Of a stretch of DNA of 9,629 nt, positions 1-6,431 are shown piece by piece; the first letter of the stretch is position 1, and every line of letters begins with the position of its first letter. The notes beneath the pieces are model-generated. The model was not told the origin of the DNA. It was given only the letters and a program-made list of their open reading frames with translations, and searched no databases. The translations under genes were made by a program, and so were the position numbers. The stretch is taken from contig JBBIUS010000026.1 of the NCBI GenBank assembly GCA_037440105.1, forward strand, positions 1-9,629, written 5' to 3'. The DNA is from JBBIUS01 sp037440105. GTDB taxonomy: Bacteria > Patescibacteriota > Patescibacteriia > XYB2-FULL-38-15.

Positions 1-2
1 CT

Positions 3-53
3 GAAATTTATAGAAACTCGCTTCGCGAAATTTATAGAAAATTATCGCTTCGA
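3..53. repeat. Two-copy tandem repeat running into the glycosyltransferase 3' end
   Basis: The 14-base word GAAATTTATAGAAA occurs at 3-16 and again at 27-40, and each copy is followed within a few bases by CGCTTCG. Together they form two imperfect units of about 24-26 bases (3-26 and 27-53). The second unit contains the stop codon (32-34) and the last codons of the glycosyltransferase gene, so the final residues RSDNFL are encoded by repeat sequence. CGCTTCG-type words recur in other gaps of this window (7414-7424, 8802-8809). Confidence 0.85.
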
Positions 54-1201
54 TTCTTGACATAAGAATATATCTCTATCAATTTTTTTGATAATTCTTC
101 AATTGAAAATTTAGCGGCCACATCAAGTGATGCCTGAGAAAATTTTTCATAAAGCGCCTCATCATTCAACAATCTCAACGCTTTTTCAGCAAATGCTTCT
201 GGTTTTTGCTCCTTGACTCTGAACCCGTTTCCCCCTTCAAATACTGTATCATAAAAAGCTGCATCATCCAAGACCACAATTGGCAGGCCACAAGCAGCTG
301 CCTCAAGCACAGTAAGCGGCATAATTTCTGACAACGAGGCCATAATGAAAACATCCGAAGCATTGTAATAAGGCGCCACTTCATCGTGCGGAATAAATCC
401 AGTAAAGCGAACATTTTCTGCCACGCCCAAATTCGCGGCTGTTTTTTTTAATTCATCCATTTGATAGCCGCTCCCCACAAGAAGAAAAATTACATCTTTT
501 CTCTTTTTTAAAATTTCTGCCAATGCTCGCAAGGAAAAAATCAAATTTTTTTCTCGCGATAAGCGGCCGACAAAAATTAAAACTTTTGCCTCTGGCTTGA
601 TGTTGTATTTTTTTCTCAACTCCACTGCGCCTGACCTGTCTTTATAAAACAATTTCAAATCAATGCAGTTTGGCAAAACATAGATCGGTTTTTTAACTTT
701 CATTTTTTCTAAGGCAACTTTGATTTTGGAAGAAATGGCAATGACTGCGTCTGTTTGATTTGAGTATCGTCCAACCCACCACTGGGCAAGGTGTGGAGTA
801 AGCCATTTTTCCAACATATTTTCTCTAATCCAGGTTGGCAAATCTGTATGGTGAGTGCAAATAAAAGGTACTTTCTGTTTTCTAGCAATGCGCCTTGCTA
901 AAAGTCCTAAATTAAACGGCGATTGGGTGTGAACAATATCCAGTTTGAAATTAACGACTTCTCTTAAAGAACAACCGACCGGCAAAAATGGAAAATTAAA
1001 AAACATCTTTGGATTTTTTTGCACTTTGATTGCGCGGAAACGAAAAATTTGAAAACCATCGTCTTTCACTCCTTTATCGTGTGGCGCATAAATAAAAACA
1101 TCGTGGCCTAATTTTTCTAAGCCACTTTTGTATGCATTAACGGCAAACTCAACGCCAAAACCGCCGGGGTACGCATAATCAGTAAAAAAACCTATGCGCA
1201 T
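32..1201 (-). CDS. Glycosyltransferase family 4 (GT-B fold), probable lipid or cell-envelope glycosyltransferase
   Basis: The 389-residue protein is full length for GT4. It has two Rossmann-like halves: an N-terminal acceptor half (about 1-175) starting MRIGFFTDY with a glycine-rich GGFGVE loop at 13-18, and a C-terminal nucleotide-sugar half (about 200-380). Diagnostic motifs are VGRLSREKN (211-219), whose Arg and Lys contact the donor phosphates in the family, and the EX7E motif with E292 and E300 in SEIMPLTVLEAAACG. HTQSPF (91-96) and THHTD (116-120) resemble the acceptor half of diacylglycerol glucosyltransferases and PimB-like mannosyltransferases, but acceptor and sugar cannot be read from sequence. 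It probably acts at the inner face of the membrane. It starts 3 bases after the nrdD stop, so it is the likely last gene of the iorA-iorB-nrdD operon. No Shine-Dalgarno sequence precedes the ATG. Confidence 0.92.
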   Translation of the reverse strand: MRIGFFTDYAYPGGFGVEFAVNAYKSGLEKLGHDVFIYAPHDKGVKDDGFQIFRFRAIKVQKNPKMFFNFPFLPVGCSLREVVNFKLDIVHTQSPFNLGLLARRIARKQKVPFICTHHTDLPTWIRENMLEKWLTPHLAQWWVGRYSNQTDAVIAISSKIKVALEKMKVKKPIYVLPNCIDLKLFYKDRSGAVELRKKYNIKPEAKVLIFVGRLSREKNLIFSLRALAEILKKRKDVIFLLVGSGYQMDELKKTAANLGVAENVRFTGFIPHDEVAPYYNASDVFIMASLSEIMPLTVLEAAACGLPIVVLDDAAFYDTVFEGGNGFRVKEQKPEAFAEKALRLLNDEALYEKFSQASLDVAAKFSIEELSKKLIEIYSYVKNRSDNFL

Positions 1202-1204
1202 AGT

Positions 1205-2983
1205 TTATGCTATTTTATATTCCAATCTTTGTTTGTATTCTTCTCTTTTTCCTATGTTCCAATTTTGCACTGGACGCAAGAAACCGACGACTCTTGAATA
1301 AACTTCTGCGACTTTTCCGCATTTTGGGCATTTGAAATGTTCACCAGCAAAATAACCGTGGTCAGGACAAATGCTGAAAGTTGGCGTGATGGTAATATAG
1401 GGCAAATCAAAATTTTCAAAAATTTTCTTAATCAAGGCTTTGCAGGTTTTGGCACTCGGCCGTTCATCTAAAAAAGTGTGAAGAATTGTTCCGCCAGTGT
1501 ATAGAACCTGCAAGTCATTTTGATGTTTTAAGGCCTCAAAAATATCAGAAGTGTAGCCAACTGGCAGATGAGTCGAATTTGTGTAATAAGGAACTTTTGT
1601 GCCGGCTGTTTTAATTTTTGACCATTTTTCTTTGTCCATTTTGGCAAAACGGTAAGCTGTTGATTCAGCCGGCGTGGCTTCCAGATTGTAAATATTGCCA
1701 GTCTGTTTTTGATAGTCAATTAATCTTTTGCGCATAAATTCGAGCACTCGAATGGCAAATTTTTTTCCTTCAACAGTTTCAATCCCTTTACCTAAAAAAT
1801 TCAAACAGGCTTCGTGCATGCCAACCAAACCAATCGTTGAAAAATGAGCCCGCAGAGTTTTCAAATATTTTTGGCTGAAAGGCAGAAGCCCTTTGTCCAT
1901 ATTTTTTTGAACAACTTTTCTCTTAATTTCCAAACTGTCGCGGGCAATGTCCATTAATTTTGCTAATCTTTTGAAAAAGTCCTTCTCACTGCGAGCCAGG
2001 TAGCCAAGGCGCGGCATGTTGATCGTGACCACGCCCACACTTCCAGTTTGGTCTGCAAAGCCAAAAAATCCTCCAACCCGGCGGTACTTTAATTGCGAAA
2101 GTTCCAATCGCAAATGACAGCACATTGCTCTAATTTCATGCGGGTCTAAATTTGAACGAATAAAATTTTGAAAATATGGGATACCGTACTTTGCAGTCAT
2201 TTCAAAAATCAAATCAACAATTGGCGAATCCCAATCAAAATCTTTTGTCACATTGTAAGTTGGAATTGGAAAAGTAAAAACCCGCCCTTGACTATTTCCT
2301 TCGATCATTATCTCAGCGAAAGCGCGGTTGATCATATCAATTTCTCTTTGAAAATCTTTGTATTTTTCTTTTTGAAATTTCCCACCAATAATGACTGGTT
2401 TGTCGACTAAGTCATCAGGGACTTTTAAATCAAAAGTAATGTTGGTAAACGGTGTTTGACCGCCCCAGCGAGTCGGGAGATTTAGAGTATAAATAAATCC
2501 TTGAAGGCGCTGTTTTACTTCTTTGTAAGATAAACCGTCATAGCGAACAAAAGGGGCAAGAAAAACATCTAAAGAATTAACTGCTTGGGCGCCAGCCCAT
2601 TCATTGGTTACTACTCCGAAAAAATTAACAATTTGATTTAAGGCAGAATCAAAATGCTTTGGCGGAGCGCAGTTGACCTGCCAAGGAATGCCAACACCTT
2701 CCATTAAAAGATTTTGAATGCTCCATCCGGCACAATAGCCAGCTATTCCCATATACAAATTATGGATATGAAGGTCGCCCTTGCGATGCGCCTCAGAAAT
2801 TTTTGGAGGATAAACTTCTGATAATGTGTATTCAGTAATTGCCTCCCCTGCCGCTTTCCATGAAACCGAAGAATAAGAAAAAAACTGGTTGGCGTTATCT
2901 TTTATTTTCCAAGTCGTTTCGCGAAGATATTCGTCAATAATTTTTTTAATGTCAAAGAATCTAGGCTTAGGAACTTTTTTCAT
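1205..2983 (-). CDS. nrdD: Anaerobic (class III) ribonucleoside-triphosphate reductase, catalytic subunit
   Basis: NrdD reduces ribonucleotides to deoxyribonucleotides in the cytoplasm using an oxygen-sensitive glycyl radical. The C-terminus carries the glycyl-radical loop RVVGFLRPVQNWN with the predicted radical at G567. Just before it is a zinc-ribbon-like site, C539-x2-H542 and C552-x2-C555, in the CxxH/CxxC form I know from thermotogal and archaeal NrdD rather than the four-Cys form of E. coli. Likely active-site cysteines are C84 (GYCAGWS) and C288 or C289 (AMCCHLRLE); that assignment is inference. At 592 residues it is about 120 shorter than E. coli NrdD and begins directly at the core, so the N-terminal ATP-cone that senses ATP/dATP is absent, as in phage T4 NrdD. 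The ATG overlaps the iorB stop by four bases (ATGA). The radical-SAM activase nrdG is not in this window. Confidence 0.97.
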   Translation of the reverse strand: MKKVPKPRFFDIKKIIDEYLRETTWKIKDNANQFFSYSSVSWKAAGEAITEYTLSEVYPPKISEAHRKGDLHIHNLYMGIAGYCAGWSIQNLLMEGVGIPWQVNCAPPKHFDSALNQIVNFFGVVTNEWAGAQAVNSLDVFLAPFVRYDGLSYKEVKQRLQGFIYTLNLPTRWGGQTPFTNITFDLKVPDDLVDKPVIIGGKFQKEKYKDFQREIDMINRAFAEIMIEGNSQGRVFTFPIPTYNVTKDFDWDSPIVDLIFEMTAKYGIPYFQNFIRSNLDPHEIRAMCCHLRLELSQLKYRRVGGFFGFADQTGSVGVVTINMPRLGYLARSEKDFFKRLAKLMDIARDSLEIKRKVVQKNMDKGLLPFSQKYLKTLRAHFSTIGLVGMHEACLNFLGKGIETVEGKKFAIRVLEFMRKRLIDYQKQTGNIYNLEATPAESTAYRFAKMDKEKWSKIKTAGTKVPYYTNSTHLPVGYTSDIFEALKHQNDLQVLYTGGTILHTFLDERPSAKTCKALIKKIFENFDLPYITITPTFSICPDHGYFAGEHFKCPKCGKVAEVYSRVVGFLRPVQNWNIGKREEYKQRLEYKIA

Positions 2984-3570
2984 ATTTTCTTTAAAAAAAC
3001 TAAATGAAAAATTTTAAGGTTGGTCTCAATAAAAATCGGCCTAATCCTTTCTTTCATCGCTTTTAAAATCAACTCCTTTTTAATCGGCAAAAACTTTAGG
3101 GCTGAAGCAAATCCTAACATTAAAATATTAATCATGGCCGTATCTTTTGTTATTTTTTTAATCAATTCTTCAGCCTCAACTAATTTTAGGTTTTTAGTAA
3201 TTTTTTTGATGTCATTTATAATTTTTCCCGAATCAATTTTTTTTGGCTCAAATGGCTGCGGGCTAAAAAGTTTTGAATTTGTCAAAATTTGAGTTTTTGA
3301 ATTTGCGTAGTTGGTAGCCCGCAACGCTTCTAATAAATCCAAACTTATAATTAAATCAGCTCCGGCCTGCGGAACAAGCGGAGAAAAAACTTCCCGGCCA
3401 AAACGCAAATGACACTCAAGCGCCCCACCGCGCTGTGCCAGGCCGTGTATTTCGGCCTGCTTGACATCAAATCCTTGATAAATAGCTGCTTTGGCCAAAA
3501 TCTCAGCCATGGTTATGACTCCTTGCCCGCCGTAACCGGTGAGAATGAGATTAAATGTTTTATTAATCAT
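2980..3570 (-). CDS. iorB: Indolepyruvate:ferredoxin oxidoreductase, beta subunit
   Basis: This 196-residue protein is the 2-oxoacid:acceptor oxidoreductase gamma-type domain that partners IorA. Family marks are the N-terminal glycine-rich loop LTGYGGQG (10-17) and the HGLAQRGG segment near residue 43, which corresponds to the SQRGG motif of IorB and PorG/KorC proteins. Length is normal for IorB (about 190-200). With IorA it converts aryl pyruvates from aromatic amino acids to aryl-acetyl-CoA, CO2 and reduced ferredoxin. It lies 30 bases after iorA and overlaps nrdD by four bases, so translation of the two is probably coupled. No Shine-Dalgarno sequence is visible before the ATG. Assignment to IorB rather than another 2-oxoacid reductase gamma subunit rests largely on its pairing with the IorA-type neighbour. 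Confidence 0.92.
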   Translation of the reverse strand: MINKTFNLILTGYGGQGVITMAEILAKAAIYQGFDVKQAEIHGLAQRGGALECHLRFGREVFSPLVPQAGADLIISLDLLEALRATNYANSKTQILTNSKLFSPQPFEPKKIDSGKIINDIKKITKNLKLVEAEELIKKITKDTAMINILMLGFASALKFLPIKKELILKAMKERIRPIFIETNLKIFHLVFLKKI

Positions 3571-3580
3571 ACATTAAAAT

Positions 3581-3612
3581 TGTTATATTGTTATATTGTT
3601 TTATTGTTTTTT
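3581..3612. repeat. Degenerate octamer tandem repeat at the iorA-iorB junction
   Basis: Four consecutive octamers, TGTTATAT, TGTTATAT, TGTTTTAT and TGTTTTTT (plus strand), run from 3581 to 3612. They fill most of the 30-base gap between the two genes and continue into the iorA stop codon (3601-3603) and its last codons, so the KKQ tail of IorA is encoded by the repeat. Such arrays can change copy number by slippage, which would alter the spacing between the two genes. Confidence 0.8.
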
Positions 3613-5448
3613 TACTTTTATATTTTCCGGGAAAATTTGCGAACAGAAACTACATCCCCAGCAAAGAACCTGATCAATAAAATATCGCCCTTTTTCATCT
3701 TTCCTAATTGCCGGACAGCCAAATTCTTTTAAATTTTCTAACTCCGGCGCTTGTTTTATAATTTCAAATTTTGGAATTGCCATTCTAGCTCTTGCCATCT
3801 TCCTAATTGTAAGGAGCCGGCAGTCGCCTTTAACGACTGCCACTGAAACGCCTGGTGTCTGATACAATTCTTTAAACTTTGGCAATGAATCGCGCAAATT
3901 ATAAGCATTTGTTACCTCAAGACGATCAACTTGGCAAGCCCGAACAATGTCTTCTATTTTTAAACTTTTTGCTTCTTCCCCCATTCCGGTTACTCCAACG
4001 CCTGGATTTGGCTGATGGCCAGTCATAGCTGTAATTCGATTATCTAAAATCACAAGAAGAATATTTGACTTGTTATAAACTAAATTGATCAAAGCCGGAA
4101 TTCCCGCATGGAAAAAAGTAGAATCGCCAATAAAAACAACCGGCTTTGATTTAGTTGCTTTTGCAATGCCATGCGAAATGCCGGTTCCTGCGCCCATGGC
4201 CGCATTAAAATCAGACATTGAAATAGGAGAAAGGGCGCCTAAAAGATAACAGCCGATGTCCCCGCCGAAAACAATGTTTTCACCGACCGCTTTTTTGACT
4301 GACCAAAAAGTCGCTCGGTGAGGACAGCCAGGACATAGAGCCGGCGGCCTTTCTTCTATTTTTAATTGACTAAATATTTTTTGGTGTTCAACTAATTCTT
4401 TTGGCAGCGGCTTTTTCAAAATTTTACAAATCGCAGCAATTACATGCTCTGGCTTCAATTCTCCGACTTGCGGCAGTAAATCTTTCCCGTAAATTTTCAA
4501 TTTTGAATTAACATCTTTCGCAAAAAGCTTAACTTCTTGCTCCATAATTGGATCAAGTTCTTCAACAATCAGCACGCTTTCTAAATTTTTAATAAATTTT
4601 TTAATTTTCTCCTGAGGAAAAGGAAAACTAAAACCAACTTTAAAAACAGGTAATTTTAAATTCAATTTGGACAAAGCTTCATTAACATAATAAAATGTGA
4701 CTCCTGAAGCAATGACTCCAAAACCACAGCCGCTTAAAACCGATCCATAATTTATTGCTGTTTTTTCAGAAATTTCTTTTCTAATTTTCTCTATTTTTTT
4801 CAAAAGGAGTCGATGCCTGGCAATCGTCGGGCCAGATCCAAGAGCCGATCTTTTTGGATCTTTGACAAATTTTCCCCGCTTTTTTGGCGGAACAATTTTA
4901 TTACATTTGACCAAACTTCTTGTATGGCAAACGCGGGTCGTTAAGCGAACTAAAACCGGAATTTTATATTTCCAAGCCAATTTAAAAGCAAATTTCGCCA
5001 TTTCTTTTGCTTCATCTGAATCAGCTGGTTCCAAAGTCGGAATCCAGCCCAGGCGAGAAATCCATCGGCTGTCCTGCTCTGCCTGAATTGAACTTAAAGA
5101 ACCTGGGTCATCGCCAACAATAACAACTAAAGGACACTCTAAATAAACCAAAGGCAGAAGACTATCTAAAGCCACATTTAAGCCGTAATGCTTCATGGCA
5201 ACCATGGCCGGCAGACCGGAAAAAGCTGCCCCAGCCGCTGCTTCCAGGGCTACTTTTTCATTGCTGCTGTATTCAAAATAAAGACCGGCCTCTTTGGCAA
5301 TTTTTGCTAAAGTATCGCCAATTTCTGAAGCCGGCGTGCCTGGATAATTACTCGCAAAACTTAAACCTGCTTCAAGCGCTCCTCTAATGACTGCCTCATC
5401 GCCCAAAAGCATGGCTTTTTTAATTGTTGGATTAATCAATTCATGCAT
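3601..5448 (-). CDS. iorA: Indolepyruvate:ferredoxin oxidoreductase, alpha subunit, with a reduced one-cluster ferredoxin tail
   Basis: This is the thiamine-diphosphate-binding catalytic subunit, which decarboxylates aryl pyruvates and passes electrons to ferredoxin. The pyrimidine-binding domain is at about 14-180 (LLGDEAVIRGALEAG, then NYPGTPASE at 34-42) and a transketolase-C-like domain at about 235-345. The TPP-binding domain is at about 365-555, with CPGCPHR (372-378), GDIGCY (396-401) and the diphosphate-binding GDSTFF...DN motif (441-470). At 615 residues it is near normal length. The C-terminal tail normally holds two CxxCxxCxxxCP motifs for two [4Fe-4S] clusters. Here only C578 of the first and C596, C599 and C602 of the second remain, enough for one cluster. 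The ATG at 5448 is used; an internal Met at residue 13 (MLLGDEA) is also possible because homologues often begin near there. It is first of the iorA-iorB-nrdD-glycosyltransferase run, behind an extended -10 promoter. Confidence 0.95.
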   Translation of the reverse strand: MHELINPTIKKAMLLGDEAVIRGALEAGLSFASNYPGTPASEIGDTLAKIAKEAGLYFEYSSNEKVALEAAAGAAFSGLPAMVAMKHYGLNVALDSLLPLVYLECPLVVIVGDDPGSLSSIQAEQDSRWISRLGWIPTLEPADSDEAKEMAKFAFKLAWKYKIPVLVRLTTRVCHTRSLVKCNKIVPPKKRGKFVKDPKRSALGSGPTIARHRLLLKKIEKIRKEISEKTAINYGSVLSGCGFGVIASGVTFYYVNEALSKLNLKLPVFKVGFSFPFPQEKIKKFIKNLESVLIVEELDPIMEQEVKLFAKDVNSKLKIYGKDLLPQVGELKPEHVIAAICKILKKPLPKELVEHQKIFSQLKIEERPPALCPGCPHRATFWSVKKAVGENIVFGGDIGCYLLGALSPISMSDFNAAMGAGTGISHGIAKATKSKPVVFIGDSTFFHAGIPALINLVYNKSNILLVILDNRITAMTGHQPNPGVGVTGMGEEAKSLKIEDIVRACQVDRLEVTNAYNLRDSLPKFKELYQTPGVSVAVVKGDCRLLTIRKMARARMAIPKFEIIKQAPELENLKEFGCPAIRKDEKGRYFIDQVLCWGCSFCSQIFPENIKVKKQ

Positions 5449-5476
5449 AGAATTTAAAATTTACACACCTTTTAAT

Positions 5477-5485
5477 ATTATATCA
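5477..5485 (-). promoter_or_regulatory. Extended -10 promoter for the iorA operon
   Basis: The minus strand reads TGATATAAT here, a perfect extended -10 element (TGnTATAAT). It would start transcription near 5469-5471, giving a leader of about 21-23 bases to the iorA ATG. No good -35 hexamer is seen at 16-18 bases upstream, which fits an extended -10 promoter. The right-placed arm of the 5503-5563 inverted repeat lies where a -35 element and regulator contacts would fall. An AAGGTG Shine-Dalgarno-like word lies at the start of the leader but about 17 bases from the ATG, too far to be normal. Confidence 0.6.
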
Positions 5486-5502
5486 CAAAAAATAAAGTAA
5501 GG

Positions 5503-5563
5503 GTACAGTTAACACCATGGGGTGACACTTGGTATAGTTAAGGGTAGCACCTGTTAACTGTAC
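5503..5563. repeat. Perfect 12-bp inverted repeat upstream of iorA
   Basis: GTACAGTTAACA at 5503-5514 is the exact reverse complement of TGTTAACTGTAC at 5552-5563, with 37 bases between. A third related word, GGTATAGTTAA, lies at 5531-5541 in the orientation of the left arm, so TA(C/T)AGTTAA occurs three times in 61 bases. The loop also holds GGTG (5521-5524) and CACC (5548-5551), which can extend pairing. It could be a multi-site operator, the stem of a transcript from either strand, or the end of a lost mobile element. Confidence 0.85.
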
Positions 5564-5571
5564 AGGCTATC

Positions 5572-5580
5572 TGTGGATAA
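5572..5580 (-). promoter_or_regulatory. Consensus DnaA-box word
   Basis: The minus strand reads TTATCCACA, the exact 9-base DnaA consensus of E. coli. It is a single copy in non-coding DNA, close to the inverted repeat and upstream of the iorA operon. No dnaA, dnaN or cluster of boxes is nearby, so this is not evidence of an origin. It may be a lone regulatory or titration site, or chance. Confidence 0.45.
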
Positions 5581-5610
5581 AACATAAACAAAAACTGCCC
5601 TCATTTGTTT

Positions 5611-5625
5611 CAAGGACAGTCCTTG
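5611..5625. repeat. 15-base palindrome, REP-like
   Basis: CAAGGAC, one central base, then GTCCTTG form a perfect 7-bp inverted repeat with a one-base centre. Its core GGACAGTCC resembles the core of palindromic repeats found near REP-associated (TnpA_REP/RAYT) transposases in some bacteria, but no transposase gene is in this window. Confidence 0.6.
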
Positions 5626-5746
5626 CTATTAGTTAAAACAACTAAAGTCATGCTCTCTAATCGGCCTTAAATATGACAATACTTTCTTGATACAGCGATT
5701 TGCCAGCATGCAAGCAATCTCTGATCTATTTTTTGTTAAAACTAAT

Positions 5747-6109
5747 TTATGCTTTCTTTTCTTCCTCTCCGCTTGCCATTTTTACGACCTCTTCAAGCGC
5801 CCTGACAACAAATTCTGATTTATCAGCAACGCCATGAAAAAAGTCTGGGGCAATTTCTCCTTTTTCTGTCATCTTCTCAAGTTCTTTAATTCCGATACCA
5901 ATAAGAAATTCTCTTTTTTCTTTTATTTTTTGGGCCCTTCGCTGAGGAAGCGTGACAATGTCCTCTTGCCGCACCTCGTCTGGCTCAAGAGTAATCTTTT
6001 TTTCCTTCATAACAAAATTTATCAAATTAGCGATACGCCGTAATATCTCGTCTTGTTCTAAAAATCTCCTCTCTTTCCTTACCGTTGGCTCTATTTTTTC
6101 TATTCCCAT
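5747..6109 (-). CDS. Hypothetical charged helical protein, 120 aa
   Basis: I do not recognise this protein. It is soluble, with no signal peptide or membrane segment, rich in Glu and Lys, and predicted by eye to be mostly alpha-helical. Features are an N-terminal basic patch (VRKERRF), a helix around LRRIANLINFVMKEKK, a central RQEDIVTLPQRRAQKIKEK segment, a short hydrophobic patch FLIGIGI, and a poly-acidic/lysine tail (GEEEKKA). Base composition matches the neighbours. The ATG at 6109 is chosen because the frame is open and the protein-like segment begins there. No Shine-Dalgarno sequence precedes it; the upstream bases are nearly pure A and T. It lies 90 bases after the 70-residue gene and may be the last gene of that run. 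Confidence 0.7.
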   Translation of the reverse strand: MGIEKIEPTVRKERRFLEQDEILRRIANLINFVMKEKKITLEPDEVRQEDIVTLPQRRAQKIKEKREFLIGIGIKELEKMTEKGEIAPDFFHGVADKSEFVVRALEEVVKMASGEEEKKA

Positions 6110-6207
6110 AAAAAATATTATTATTTAAGATTAAAATTTTTTTTCCAATTTTTGGCCACAACCGTAAAATAATTTATAAGGCCTATTCCCATAAAATTAC
6201 TATTTAA
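6100..6207. repeat. Duplicated start-region sequence before the 120-aa gene
   Basis: CTATTCCCATAAAA occurs at 6100-6113 and, identical, at 6183-6196. Each copy is followed shortly by TATTTAA (6122-6128 and 6201-6207). On the minus strand each copy reads as an AT-rich leader followed by ATGGGAATAG. The copy at 6100-6113 holds the actual start codon of the 120-residue gene. The other overlaps the stop codon (6200-6202) of the 70-residue gene and opens a 23-codon frame (6192-6121). Confidence 0.65.
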
Positions 6208-6412
6208 ATTTTCCTTCTCTGACATGGGCTGATAGTTCTTCCTGCAAGAGAGCAACATGTTTTGAAATGTCAGATTTAATTGACTCTAATATTTCTTTGC
6301 ATTTCGAACAACCTTCTTCTTCCGCGTCTTTAATATAAAATTTTTCTAGGCGCCAAAGATCGTCAAGGGTATTGTGGAGAAGTTTTAAAAGGTTGTAGTT
6401 CGCATTGGTCAT
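6200..6412 (-). CDS. Hypothetical small helical protein with a CxxC pair, 70 aa
   Basis: The family is not recognised. The sequence looks like a two- or three-helix bundle: a first helix with LLKLLHNTLDDLWRLEKFY (about 8-26), then an acidic turn, then GCSKCKEILESIKSDISKHVALLQEEL. C35 and C38 form a CxxC pair and H13, H52 and H63 are spread along the helices, so metal or redox binding is possible but unproven. There is no signal peptide or membrane segment. It lies 19 bases after the putative lipoprotein gene, suggesting cotranscription. No Shine-Dalgarno sequence is seen. The balanced, amphipathic composition and the CxxC pair make a real gene likely despite the short length. Confidence 0.72.
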   Translation of the reverse strand: MTNANYNLLKLLHNTLDDLWRLEKFYIKDAEEEGCSKCKEILESIKSDISKHVALLQEELSAHVREGKFK

Positions 6413-6431
6413 ACGTTTAATTTTTTATGAA

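Larger units (their letters stand above)
5449..5746. other. 298-base gene-free region upstream of iorA
   Basis: No plausible gene is visible on either strand. From left to right it holds the predicted iorA promoter (5477-5485), a 12-bp inverted repeat (5503-5563), a DnaA-box word (5572-5580), a 15-base palindrome (5611-5625), a small hairpin TTAGTT-AAAAC-AACTAA (5629-5645), and a longer-range pairing CATGCT (5649-5654) with AGCATG (5705-5710), continued by AATCG (5659-5663) with CGATT (5696-5700). ACTGCCCT (5594-5601) could pair 7 of 8 with AGGACAGT (5613-5620), competing with the palindrome. A structured RNA or a remnant of a palindromic element is possible; neither is shown. Confidence 0.6.

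Noticed and set aside
5449..5746. Replication origin, because of the DnaA-box word and AT-rich surroundings.
   Set aside because: Only one box is present, with no dnaA, dnaN or other origin genes in the window.
6121..6192. The 23-codon frame starting ATGGGAATAG as a real small gene.
   Set aside because: It has no ribosome-binding site and begins in a duplicated copy of the next gene's start region. It is reported only as part of that repeat.
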